DNA of 57,738 nt from Candidatus Pelagibacter sp. (lineage in GTDB: Bacteria > Pseudomonadota > Alphaproteobacteria > Pelagibacterales > Pelagibacteraceae). The notes below the pieces were generated by a model. That model did no database searches and was not told where the DNA came from. It worked only from the letters and a program-made list of their open reading frames with translations. Positions 25,961 to 34,042 of this stretch are shown piece by piece (positions within the stretch are counted from its first letter, which is position 1; the number at the start of each line of letters is the position of its first letter). The position numbers were made by a program, and so were the translations under genes. Location of the stretch: positions 1-57,738 of the forward strand of contig JAOHFB010000002.1 in NCBI GenBank assembly GCA_028097785.1, given 5' to 3'.

Positions 25961-27012
25961 TGTTAAAACAAATAAATCAAATTTTTACTATAAAATTTAT
26001 TTCTGTTTTAATAATTTCTTTTCCTAGTGCAATTATTGCTGATTATTTTAATATTCCTCTAGCTTGGTTTTTAGGACCAATGATTATCACATCAATTGCT
26101 GCATTATCAGGTTTAAAAATTATCATGCCCAAAATTGTATTAAGCTTTATCTTGATAATTTTGGGTTTGCATATTGGTAATTACATAGATCAAAATCTAT
26201 TTAACCAAATATTTGATTGGATTTGGACTTCACTGATTATGTTAATCTACATAATAATTTGTATTTTAGTTGTAGCTAAATATCTTCAAAAATTTGCAAG
26301 TTATGGTAAAAAAGCATCAATATTTTCAGCAGCACCTGGTGCATTAGGTCCTTTAATGATTTTAGCCGAAAATGAAAAAACAGATTTATCGCAGGTTGCA
26401 ACTTCTCATCTAATTAGATTAATCATAATAATAACTGTAATTCCATTTATTGTAGTAAATAATACTGGCAACGATGTTTTATTAAATAATGACTTCAATT
26501 ATTTAGCTCAAAATCATTTAAATTTAGTTATACTTATTGCTGCATCTTTATTTTTTATTTTTATTTTTGATAAAATTAGAATTCCTGCAGCTTTATTATC
26601 TGGAACGTTATTTGCGAGTGGACTACTACAAATTACTGACATAGCCTCATATAAATTACCTGATGAATCTGTTAACTTTTGTCTTTTAATACTTGGTGCT
26701 TCTGTCGGGTGTAGATTTGCTGAAAAAACAGTAAAAGAAATTGCTAATAACTCGCTTCATAGTGTGGTTGCAACAACCATATTAGTGATACTAGGTTTGG
26801 TTGCAGCTTATATGGCTACATTCTTTGTTGATACTAATATTTTAACTTTAATATTGTCTTTCAGTCCTGGTGGAATTTATGAGGTAGCGGTGATAGCAAT
26901 TGCTTTTGATTTAGATCCAGACTTTGTCGCTTTTCATCATATAATAAGATTACTTTTTATACTTTTTACTGTGCCTGTATTTTTAAGAATATTTGAAAAA
27001 ATTAAGAAATAA
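25960..27012 (+). CDS. AbrB-duplication membrane protein (PF05145, often misnamed ammonia monooxygenase)
   Basis: 350-residue integral membrane protein with about ten helices and two copies of the AbrB_dup repeat: AWFLGPMIITSIAALSGL in the first half and PAALLSGTLFASGLLQIT in the second, each followed by a GxxxGxxI block. Not an ammonia monooxygenase and not the DNA-binding AbrB. Function is unknown; such genes commonly neighbour tripartite tricarboxylate transporters, as here, and a carboxylate permease or regulatory role has been suspected. It overlaps the IclR gene by one base and is probably controlled by the same operators. The 3' end overlaps the convergent GT9 gene by 11 bases. Confidence 0.8.
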   Translation: MLKQINQIFTIKFISVLIISFPSAIIADYFNIPLAWFLGPMIITSIAALSGLKIIMPKIVLSFILIILGLHIGNYIDQNLFNQIFDWIWTSLIMLIYIIICILVVAKYLQKFASYGKKASIFSAAPGALGPLMILAENEKTDLSQVATSHLIRLIIIITVIPFIVVNNTGNDVLLNNDFNYLAQNHLNLVILIAASLFFIFIFDKIRIPAALLSGTLFASGLLQITDIASYKLPDESVNFCLLILGASVGCRFAEKTVKEIANNSLHSVVATTILVILGLVAAYMATFFVDTNILTLILSFSPGGIYEVAVIAIAFDLDPDFVAFHHIIRLLFILFTVPVFLRIFEKIKK

Positions 27013-27943
27013 TCTCAGACAATTTTTCAAAAACTTTTTCTGGAGATAATTTTGATAACTCTGGTGCTTGTATTGCTCTAAAATTTTCTCTTTCAATGCT
27101 TACTTTAAAAGGAGTTGTATGAGAACCAAACAATGCAATTCCTTTTGATCCTATGTGAGCAGTCATATGTGCGGGACCTGTATCATTTGCAACAACAAAT
27201 GAACTATCTTTGATTAATGCTGCCAGCTGAGAAATATCTAAGGCTTTACCATTATCTAAAACACAAAGTGCATTAATACTTGATGCATCTTTAATTTCAC
27301 CTGGGCCAGGTGCAATAACTACTTTAAATTCATTTTCTAATTTTTCATTAATCATAGATATTAAATCATTATAGTAAGGCCATTTCTTAGAAGTTAAATG
27401 AGGTGAGCAAAAAGGAAAAAGAACAATATATTTTTCTAATTGATGGTAATTTTTTATTTGAGATATATCTGATGGGCTCCATGAAAAATCAGGACTTAAA
27501 GTATGGTTAGTGCTTATCCCAGAACTTTTTAATTGATGATCAAATCTTGATAAAACTGAGTCTTTATCAAAATCATCTTTTGTAGTCCCTTCGGGTAATG
27601 TCGTCTCAGTAGATGACCAAATATCCTTTGATGCATTTGGAAACAATATTCTTTTATAAAAAGCTGTCCTGTTAGAATTTTGTAAGTCATAAACTTTTGA
27701 AAAATTGTATTTTTTAATATTTCTCATTAATGAGTACAAATAGATCAGGTTTAGTCTTGATAGCCTCTTATCTAAAATAACATTTGAAATATGTGGATTT
27801 TTTTTGAACAAATCAAAGTATGGTTTTGTAGTTAATAAATGAATTTGATCATCTTTATGATTTTCAGAAATATCTTGAATTGCTCCACATGATTGAGCTA
27901 TATCTCCTAAAGATCCATGTTTAATAACTAAAATATTAGACAT
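27002..27943 (-). CDS. GT9 family glycosyltransferase (LPS heptosyltransferase-like)
   Basis: 313 residues with the WaaC/WaaF-like start ILVIKHGSLGDIAQSCGAI, a donor-side SKKWPYYNDLISMI block and the C-terminal sugar-nucleotide motif ANDTGPAHMTAHIGSKGIALFG. These are the standard landmarks of glycosyltransferase family 9, which adds heptose or related sugars to lipid A core. It is divergent from a DUF6165 gene with 32 bases between the starts; this pairing is common and suggests a shared role in lipopolysaccharide core assembly. Confidence 0.85.
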   Translation of the reverse strand: MSNILVIKHGSLGDIAQSCGAIQDISENHKDDQIHLLTTKPYFDLFKKNPHISNVILDKRLSRLNLIYLYSLMRNIKKYNFSKVYDLQNSNRTAFYKRILFPNASKDIWSSTETTLPEGTTKDDFDKDSVLSRFDHQLKSSGISTNHTLSPDFSWSPSDISQIKNYHQLEKYIVLFPFCSPHLTSKKWPYYNDLISMINEKLENEFKVVIAPGPGEIKDASSINALCVLDNGKALDISQLAALIKDSSFVVANDTGPAHMTAHIGSKGIALFGSHTTPFKVSIERENFRAIQAPELSKLSPEKVFEKLSEIIS

Positions 27944-27975
27944 ATTTATAACAACTTAACATAGTATATTTTTTA

Positions 27976-28365
27976 ATGAATAAAATTCTAGTCGAAGTAT
28001 CAGTTGGTGAATTATTGGACAAAATTTCTATCCTAGAAATTAAACAAGAAAAAATCAAAGATCCAGAAAAACTAAAATTTATTAATGAAGAACACTCAAT
28101 TCTTAAAGATCAATTAAATAACAATGTTAAATCTGATCAAAAATTAGATGAACTATTTGAGTCGCTAAAACAAATTAATGCAAAATTATGGGTAATTGAA
28201 GATGATAAAAGACAATGTGAAAAAGAAAAAGATTTTACAGATACTTTTATTAAACTTTCAAGAGATGTTCATTTCTTAAATGACGACAGAGCTAAAATTA
28301 AACTAGAAATTAACAATCATACAGGTTCAAAGATTAAAGAAATTAAAGAATATACTAGTTATTAA
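27976..28365 (+). CDS. DUF6165 family protein
   Basis: 129 residues, mostly alpha-helical with charged coiled-coil character. Starts with ILVEVSVGELLDKISILEIK, which is the conserved N-terminal signature of DUF6165, and has KLWVIEDDKRQCEKEKDF in the middle. No membrane segment or catalytic motif is visible. Found next to GT9 transferases in many genomes; role unknown. The next EamA gene starts nine bases later. Confidence 0.78.
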   Translation: MNKILVEVSVGELLDKISILEIKQEKIKDPEKLKFINEEHSILKDQLNNNVKSDQKLDELFESLKQINAKLWVIEDDKRQCEKEKDFTDTFIKLSRDVHFLNDDRAKIKLEINNHTGSKIKEIKEYTSY

Positions 28366-28373
28366 GATTGTTA

Positions 28374-29255
28374 ATGAATAACTATGTTTTATTTTTAATC
28401 ACACTTTTTTGTTGGTCACCCACTTGGTATTTGATTAAATTTCAATTAGGTTATGTTGATCCATTAGTTTCCGTTTTTTATAGATTTTTAATTGCAGCAA
28501 TTATTTTTTTTATTTACCTATCAATAAAAAAAAAGAATTTAAAATTTTCTATTAATAATCACATTTGGTTTTTATTTTTTGGAACTTGTCTTTATTCAAT
28601 CAACTATGTTTTCTTTTACCTATCTAACACATATTTAATAAGTGCATTTCCAGCAATTGTTTTTTCCACTGTTGTTATAATGAATATTTTAGGTGAAACT
28701 TTTTACTTCAAGAAAAAACCATCTTTAAAAACATTAATTGGTGCATTCATTGGAATGATTGGGATTGTTATTATTTTCAACGATGAGATTTTTAATTTTA
28801 GCTTTGAAAAAGGTACTCACATTGGATTATTTTTGGCATTAATTGGAACATTTTGTGCCTCAACAGGAAACATGGTTCATCAAAGAAATTTGAATAAAAA
28901 CTTTCCTGCACTACAAACAATTGCCTATGCTATGTTATATGGTTCTATTGTTACCTTATTAATTACACAGGTGCGTGGTACTGAATTATTATTTGAATAC
29001 AGCTTTAGCTATATAACATCTCTATTATATTTATCTATTTTTGGATCAATCTTTGCTTTTGTTTCATATTTAAAATTACTCGAAAAAGTTGGTCCTGGAC
29101 GCGCTGGCTATGTTGGTGTTGTTATGCCTGTTCTTGCTTTAATAATATCTACAATTTTTGAGAAATTAGAGTGGCAAATAGATCTTATTGTTGGTCTTCC
29201 TATTTTAATTGTTGGTGCAGTTCTAGTTATCAATCAAAAAATAAAAACTAATTAG
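28374..29255 (+). CDS. EamA/DMT family transporter
   Basis: 293 residues, ten predicted helices, two EamA repeats. The first repeat begins LITLFCWSPTWYLIKFQLG and ends LIGAFIGMIGIVIIFND; the second shows IGLFLALIGTFCASTGNMV and SIFAFVSYLKLLEKVGPGRAGYVGVVMPV, the diagnostic EamA helix pair. A TTG six bases earlier is in frame but the ATG at 28374 is preferred. Substrate unknown. The stop overlaps the convergent dioxygenase gene by four bases. Confidence 0.85.
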   Translation: MNNYVLFLITLFCWSPTWYLIKFQLGYVDPLVSVFYRFLIAAIIFFIYLSIKKKNLKFSINNHIWFLFFGTCLYSINYVFFYLSNTYLISAFPAIVFSTVVIMNILGETFYFKKKPSLKTLIGAFIGMIGIVIIFNDEIFNFSFEKGTHIGLFLALIGTFCASTGNMVHQRNLNKNFPALQTIAYAMLYGSIVTLLITQVRGTELLFEYSFSYITSLLYLSIFGSIFAFVSYLKLLEKVGPGRAGYVGVVMPVLALIISTIFEKLEWQIDLIVGLPILIVGAVLVINQKIKTN

Positions 29256-30040
29256 CTATTAAACACTTTTGGAAACCAATCTTCTCTCATTAGATCTCCA
29301 GTTTTTAAATTAATTCCATCAAATGGTGGCGAAGTAGGCCCTCCTCTATCAATATACCTTATATCTTCACCGATAAATCTCATTGAAAATGCTCTTCGAG
29401 ATTTAGACGTATTATTTCCAGTGGAGCCATGCACTATTTTAAAATTAAACAACACCGCATCTCCTAAATTAAGCTCTGGGATTAAAATGTTTTTTTCAAA
29501 TTCTTTTGATGAAGGTAAATCCATAAAAGAACTATCATCTTGATACCAAGATTGATTATTAGACCATTTTGTAGGTCTAATTAACTTCGGCCATTTGTGA
29601 GAGCCCAAAATCAATTTAAGATTATTTTTATTATCCACTTCATCTAATGGTATCCAAAAACTTCCTGTATCATTACCATCAACACAATAATAAGGCATAT
29701 CTTGATGCCACGGTGTTTCTTTATGAGTTCCAGGATCTTTTATGAAAATATGTTCATGAAAAATTTGAGATGATTTAGAATTGGTTGCCTCTGCAAATAT
29801 TTGAGCACCAGATGAATTAAATATGCAATCTTTAAACTCTTTTATTTTATTCCAATTACAATAGTCTTCAAAAAATCTACCCTCTTTGTTATCAACATTT
29901 TCTCTTCCATGTTGACTAGGATTTTCTAAAACTTTTTGAAATCCTTTTCTTAATGGTTCTATCCAATCTTTAAAAATTTCTTTAACAATTATTACCCCAT
30001 CAGTTTGATAATCTTTAATTTGTTTATCAGATAAAAACAT
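29252..30040 (-). CDS. phytanoyl-CoA dioxygenase (PhyH) family Fe(II)/2-oxoglutarate enzyme
   Basis: 262-residue cupin-fold oxygenase. The iron facial triad is readable as His112 and Asp114 (TPWHQDMPYY) with His204 (KIVHGSTGNN), and Arg215 is well placed to bind 2-oxoglutarate. Family members hydroxylate small molecules such as ectoine, amino acids, quaternary amines or organophosphonates. It follows the hisM-like permease directly with no gap, so its substrate may be what the ABC transporter imports. No further clue to the substrate is visible. Confidence 0.82.
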   Translation of the reverse strand: MFLSDKQIKDYQTDGVIIVKEIFKDWIEPLRKGFQKVLENPSQHGRENVDNKEGRFFEDYCNWNKIKEFKDCIFNSSGAQIFAEATNSKSSQIFHEHIFIKDPGTHKETPWHQDMPYYCVDGNDTGSFWIPLDEVDNKNNLKLILGSHKWPKLIRPTKWSNNQSWYQDDSSFMDLPSSKEFEKNILIPELNLGDAVLFNFKIVHGSTGNNTSKSRRAFSMRFIGEDIRYIDRGGPTSPPFDGINLKTGDLMREDWFPKVFNS

Positions 30041-30718
30041 TTATTGCTGAAAACTGTATTTTTTTTCTAAGTATTTAATGACGTTATGAATAATAAAAGT
30101 CATAAACAAATAAATTCCACCAGCTACAATAAATACCTCAATTGGTTTAAAGGTAGTGGATATTATATATTTAGCAACACCAGTTAAATCCATTAAGGTG
30201 ACTGTGCTAGCTAACGATGTTCCTTTCATCATTAGAATTATTTCATTACCATAAGCAGGAAGTGATTGTCTTATCGCAATAGGAATTTGTATTTTATAAA
30301 AGATAATTTTATTCGATATCCCTAAACTTTTACCAGCTTCTATAATACCTGGTTTTATTGTTTGAAATGCTGATCTTAAAATTTCAGAAGTGTAAGCACC
30401 AGTATTTAAAGTAAAAGCTATAATTGCACACCAGTAAGGTTCTTTAAGAATAACCCATAAAAATGTTGATCTTAAATATTCAATTTGTCCTAAGCCAAAA
30501 TAAATGATGAAAATCTGCACCAATAAAGGTGTTCCTCTAAAGACATAAGAGTATCCATAAGCAAATTTATTAATAAATATATTTTTATTTAATCTTAAAA
30601 TTGCAAACAACAATCCAAGAAATAATCCAAAAAATAAGGATACTGTTAATAGTTTCAAGGTAACAACAGTTGCACCTAATAATTTAGGAAAGCTAGTAAA
30701 CATTAATTCAAAATCCAT
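30041..30718 (-). CDS. polar amino acid ABC transporter permease (HisM-like)
   Basis: 225 residues, five to six helices, with the His/Glu/Arg/opine-type signature: a GATVVTLKLLTVSL start, YVFRGTPLLVQIFIIYFGL after helix 2, and an EAA loop around EAGKSLGISNKIIFYKIQIP. The start overlaps the first permease stop by one base, a tight coupling typical of HisQ-HisM pairs. It is immediately followed by the PhyH-like gene. No ATPase gene lies with them. Confidence 0.88.
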   Translation of the reverse strand: MDFELMFTSFPKLLGATVVTLKLLTVSLFFGLFLGLLFAILRLNKNIFINKFAYGYSYVFRGTPLLVQIFIIYFGLGQIEYLRSTFLWVILKEPYWCAIIAFTLNTGAYTSEILRSAFQTIKPGIIEAGKSLGISNKIIFYKIQIPIAIRQSLPAYGNEIILMMKGTSLASTVTLMDLTGVAKYIISTTFKPIEVFIVAGGIYLFMTFIIHNVIKYLEKKYSFQQ

Positions 30719-31410
30719 TAATAACCCCTGCTATATCTAGCTTCTAATCTGTTGATTAGTTTCATGCTTAAGTAAGTTAACAATAAATATAAAACAGCAG
30801 CAAATGAGTAGAATAATAATGGATCTCTAGTAGAGCCTGCTGCGATATAAGATTGCCTCATTATTTCAACTAAACCAGTTACAGAAATTAGAGATGTATC
30901 TTTTAAAGTAATTTGCCAAACATTACTTAAGTTTGGAATAGCAAGTCTTAACATTTGAGGTAAAATTATTTTATAAAACTGTACAAATTTACTTACTCCT
31001 AAAACTTTAGCAGCTTCAAACTGACCTTTATCAATTGATTGAATTGCACCTCGAAACACTTCAGTTGAATAAGCACCTGAGATAATCCCAATTGCCATCG
31101 AGCCAGTAATAAAAGCATTAATCTCTATATATTCAAAATAACCAAAGATAGATGCAACATACATAATTGCACCGCTTCCGCCAAAAAAGAAAAGGTAAAT
31201 TACTAAAAGTTCAGGAACACCACGAATAACAGTTGTATAAAAATTTCCAATTAAATTTAAAGATTTATATTTTGATAGTTTAAGTGGAGTAAAAATTAAG
31301 GCGAAGACAAAACCTATCAACATTGCTGTAACCGATACAGCTATGGTCATTAGGGTTGCGTAAAATAACTCATCCCCCCAACCTGTTTTACCGAATGCGA
31401 GAAGTTCCAT
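30718..31410 (-). CDS. polar amino acid ABC transporter permease (HisQ-like)
   Basis: 230 residues with five helices, TVIRGVPELLVIYLFFFGG (the HAAT family permease motif) and the EAA loop EAAKVLGVSKFVQFYKIILPQ. Forms a heterodimer with the next permease. It is separated from the binding-protein gene by 44 bases that contain a perfect 11-bp stem-loop. Confidence 0.88.
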   Translation of the reverse strand: MELLAFGKTGWGDELFYATLMTIAVSVTAMLIGFVFALIFTPLKLSKYKSLNLIGNFYTTVIRGVPELLVIYLFFFGGSGAIMYVASIFGYFEYIEINAFITGSMAIGIISGAYSTEVFRGAIQSIDKGQFEAAKVLGVSKFVQFYKIILPQMLRLAIPNLSNVWQITLKDTSLISVTGLVEIMRQSYIAAGSTRDPLLFYSFAAVLYLLLTYLSMKLINRLEARYSRGY

Positions 31411-31416
31411 ATAGAC

Positions 31417-31441
31417 TGGCGACTATATATTATAGTCGCCA
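31417..31441 (-). promoter_or_regulatory. perfect 11-bp intercistronic stem-loop between binding protein and permease
   Basis: TGGCGACTATA at 31417-31427 and TATAGTCGCCA at 31431-31441 pair completely around a three-base loop, between the stop of the amino acid binding-protein gene and the permease start. The G+C content of the stem base is high for this genome. There is no T run on the minus strand, so it probably stabilises the upstream message end or partly attenuates reading into the permeases rather than ending the transcript. Confidence 0.55.
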
Positions 31442-31454
31442 CATCTGAAATTAA

Positions 31455-32306
31455 TTACATAGAAGCGTCAAAACCAAAGTGCTTAATAGCAAGTTTGCTA
31501 ATAATTCCTTGTTTTCTAGCTTTATCAATTGCTTTGTTGAAGTCTTTTAGAAGTTTAGCGTCTCTTTTACCGATCGCATCATCTCCACCTTGTCTAATAC
31601 CAACACCAACACCGTTACCAAATGCACCACCTGAAAAAGTTGGTCCAACTAATACAACTGGTTTACCTGATTTGTCAGCATAATCTGTAAATGCAACTGC
31701 TGCAGCTAAGGCAACATCACATCTTCCAGATGTAAGATCTAGGTTTACTTCGTCTTGAGTTTTATAAGTTCTAACATTTACACTTCCAACATCACCTGAC
31801 TCTAAAAAGTTTTGGTGAATAGTTCCTGTTTGAGTACAAACAGTTTTACCAGCCAGTGCACCTGTTATAGTTTTAAGTGCTTTTTTAACAGAAGATCCAC
31901 CTAAAGTTAAGTTAACACCTTCTGGTGTATCCATTCCTTCTAAGCTTGAACCTTTCATTACTGCAAGTGAAGCTACTTCATCAGCATAACCTTGAGAAAA
32001 AGTAATTGTTTTTTGTCTTTCAGCTGTAATTGACATTCCAGCCATAATCGCATCAAACTTTCTCATTAACAAAGCTGGAATCATTCCATCCCAATCTTGT
32101 TCAACGATAGTACACTCAGCTTTCATGATTGTACAAAGTTCTTGAGCTAATTCCACCTCAAAACCAATAAGATTGCCAGAAGCATCTTTAGAGTTCCATG
32201 GAGGATAGGCACCTTCAGTTCCAATTTTTATTGTATCAGCATAAACATTTCCGATGACTAATAAAGAAGCAAGAACTGTTAAAATAGTTTTTTTGAATAT
32301 ATTCAT
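31455..32306 (-). CDS. polar amino acid ABC transporter, periplasmic binding protein
   Basis: 283 residues of the HisJ/ArgT/GlnH-type (SBP family 3). Sec signal peptide MNIFKKTILTVLASLLVIGNVYA, then IKIGTEGAYPPWNSKDASGNLIGFEVELAQELC, the conserved first lobe with the ligand carboxylate/amine contacts. The sequence RKFDAIMAGMSITAERQKTITFS is the classic family motif. Ligand may be an amino acid or opine-like compound, not determined. A strong Shine-Dalgarno AAAGGAG precedes the ATG. It follows the speD/speE fusion gene on the same strand with a 59-base gap. Confidence 0.9.
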   Translation of the reverse strand: MNIFKKTILTVLASLLVIGNVYADTIKIGTEGAYPPWNSKDASGNLIGFEVELAQELCTIMKAECTIVEQDWDGMIPALLMRKFDAIMAGMSITAERQKTITFSQGYADEVASLAVMKGSSLEGMDTPEGVNLTLGGSSVKKALKTITGALAGKTVCTQTGTIHQNFLESGDVGSVNVRTYKTQDEVNLDLTSGRCDVALAAAVAFTDYADKSGKPVVLVGPTFSGGAFGNGVGVGIRQGGDDAIGKRDAKLLKDFNKAIDKARKQGIISKLAIKHFGFDASM

Positions 32307-32365
32307 TATTTTCTCCTTTAAATTGGAGCAATTATTTCACAAATTTTATAATTAAAAAAGAAAAA

Positions 32366-33406
32366 TTAATGATTTATTGACGATGAAAAATTCCAAGAAC
32401 AATCAAAACTAGGGATATAAACTCTTGATAATTTAGTGTTTCCAAAATGATGGTTAAATACATTTAACCAACTATCAACTTGTTTAGGTTTTTTATCTTG
32501 GCTTCCAACCTGAGCAGTGATTACCCCTTTCGGTTTTAAAATTCTAATCATCGCATCCATGTTTTTTGCAGCAAGATCTATGCAAAATTGGTCATCATTA
32601 AGATCAACAAAAATATGATCATAGGTATCGTCCTCTACTGACTTGATACTTTCAAAAGCATCGCCCCAAACACATTTTACAGAGTTTTTTTCAGTAGCTT
32701 TTTTTCCAATATCCCCAAGATGTTTATTGCACACATCTACAACCTCTGGATCAAGTTCAAACCAATCTACAAAATTAAAATCTTTAGAGATACATTCTCT
32801 TGCAACACCTCCGTCTCCACCACCAATTATAGCTGCTCTTTCATTATTTTTATTTAAATTTAAGCCTGCTCCTACAAAAGTAGAGCTATATAAATGCTCA
32901 TCAGTTGAAGCTACTTGTATTTCACCATCAATAAATAATGATTTTCCAAATTGCTCTAATTCTAAAATTTCAATGTGTTGACCAACTTTTGATTTAAAAT
33001 CTTCAAGAACATCATTAACGACATAAGATTTTTGTAAACCTGGAGAGCTATAAATGTCATGATATAAAGATTTTGTATCTCTATTAAATTCTTTTTTAAC
33101 TATTCTTTTATGTTTAAATTCTTTTTTGATTATATCAATTGCAATTGATGGACTAACTTTTCCACATGTAAAAAAATCAAAACTAATTATTCCTTTTTCA
33201 GGAAATGTGTGAAAACTAATATGGCTTTCTGCTAATAGGGCCAATATTGTGAAACCTTGTGGTTCAAATTTATATTTTGAAATATTTAAAATTGTAACTT
33301 TTGCTGCTTTAGCAATATCATGAATTACTTTTTCGTATAAAGAAGGATCGTATTCTTTAGTAGTTCCTATAATGTCTAGAGTTATATGTTCTCCAACTTT
33401 AGTCAT
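32366..33406 (-). CDS. speD-speE: S-adenosylmethionine decarboxylase - spermidine synthase fusion
   Basis: 346 residues in two parts. Residues 1-115 are the bacterial AdoMet decarboxylase: LLAES at 57-61 with Ser61 as the self-cleavage site that becomes the pyruvoyl group, His66, and Cys81 as proton donor (FFTCG). Residues 130-346 are spermidine synthase: FIDGEIQVASTDEHLYSS, the nucleotide loop IIGGGDGGVARE at 193-204 and FVDLND at 266-271. One protein would decarboxylate AdoMet and transfer aminopropyl to putrescine, releasing methylthioadenosine. It is last in an operon whose three upstream genes consume that by-product. Confidence 0.9.
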   Translation of the reverse strand: MTKVGEHITLDIIGTTKEYDPSLYEKVIHDIAKAAKVTILNISKYKFEPQGFTILALLAESHISFHTFPEKGIISFDFFTCGKVSPSIAIDIIKKEFKHKRIVKKEFNRDTKSLYHDIYSSPGLQKSYVVNDVLEDFKSKVGQHIEILELEQFGKSLFIDGEIQVASTDEHLYSSTFVGAGLNLNKNNERAAIIGGGDGGVARECISKDFNFVDWFELDPEVVDVCNKHLGDIGKKATEKNSVKCVWGDAFESIKSVEDDTYDHIFVDLNDDQFCIDLAAKNMDAMIRILKPKGVITAQVGSQDKKPKQVDSWLNVFNHHFGNTKLSRVYIPSFDCSWNFSSSINH

Positions 33407-33409
33407 TAA

Positions 33410-34042
33410 CTATCCTTTCTTATAATTCTTTGCTTTCAGTAAAACCTTTTTCATTTCTTTTAAAGAAAGAATTTTAGGCTTTCCCAATTTTAGGCTCGTT
33501 ATATACTGAAGTGATATATTTTCAACCTCTTCAGCTAATTCAAAAGCTTTAGGTAAATTTTCCTCAAATGCAATTTGGCCGTGATTACTAATTAAACAAG
33601 CATTTCTACCTTTTAGAGCTCTCAAAATATTTTTAGATAATTCTCTTGTCCCATAGGTTGCATATTTTGCGCATTTAATATCGTGACCTCCAGCCATAGC
33701 TACCATGTAATGAAAGGAAGGAATGCCTTTATTATGAGAAGCAATAGCTGTTGCGTTTGTTGAATGGGCATGAACTATAGCTTTAGCTTCTTTTTTGTTT
33801 TTATAAATATCCTGATGAAATTTCCATTCTGAAGAAGGAATTCCTTTTTTTTTATCAAACTTTCCGTCTAATGAAACAAAGACAATATCTTTATTTTTTA
33901 AGGATGAGTATTTTTTTCCAGATGGTGTAATTAAAAAACCATCTTTAAATCTAGCAGATATGTTACCTGATCTTAATGCTGATAGTTTTTTGCTATTAAG
34001 CATTTTAGAATATTTTATTATTTTAGATCTAAGACTTTTCAT
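33410..34042 (-). CDS. class II aldolase, probable 5-methylthioribulose-1-phosphate aldolase
   Basis: 210-residue zinc aldolase of the AraD/FucA fold. Glu72 (catalytic, SSEWKFH), His91 and His93 (VHAHS) and His154 (SNHGQ) match the zinc-binding set of L-fuculose-phosphate aldolase. Because it overlaps the mtnA stop by four bases and follows mtnP, its likely substrate is 5-methylthioribulose-1-phosphate. That gives either an aldolase (Ald2, DHAP plus methylthioacetaldehyde, the DHAP shunt) or MtnB dehydratase, which is in the same fold. No mtnC, mtnD or mtnK is near, so the aldolase is favoured, but MtnB is not excluded. Confidence 0.75.
   Translation of the reverse strand: MKSLRSKIIKYSKMLNSKKLSALRSGNISARFKDGFLITPSGKKYSSLKNKDIVFVSLDGKFDKKKGIPSSEWKFHQDIYKNKKEAKAIVHAHSTNATAIASHNKGIPSFHYMVAMAGGHDIKCAKYATYGTRELSKNILRALKGRNACLISNHGQIAFEENLPKAFELAEEVENISLQYITSLKLGKPKILSLKEMKKVLLKAKNYKKG

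Noticed and set aside
25960..27012. Ammonia monooxygenase (amoA)
   Set aside because: PF05145 is often misnamed AmoA. The protein has AbrB_dup repeats and about ten helices and no copper-site residues, so this is a naming artefact.
32307..32330. Shine-Dalgarno sequestering hairpin before the amino acid binding protein
   Set aside because: Only CTCC/GGAG, four pairs around eight bases; too short to claim.
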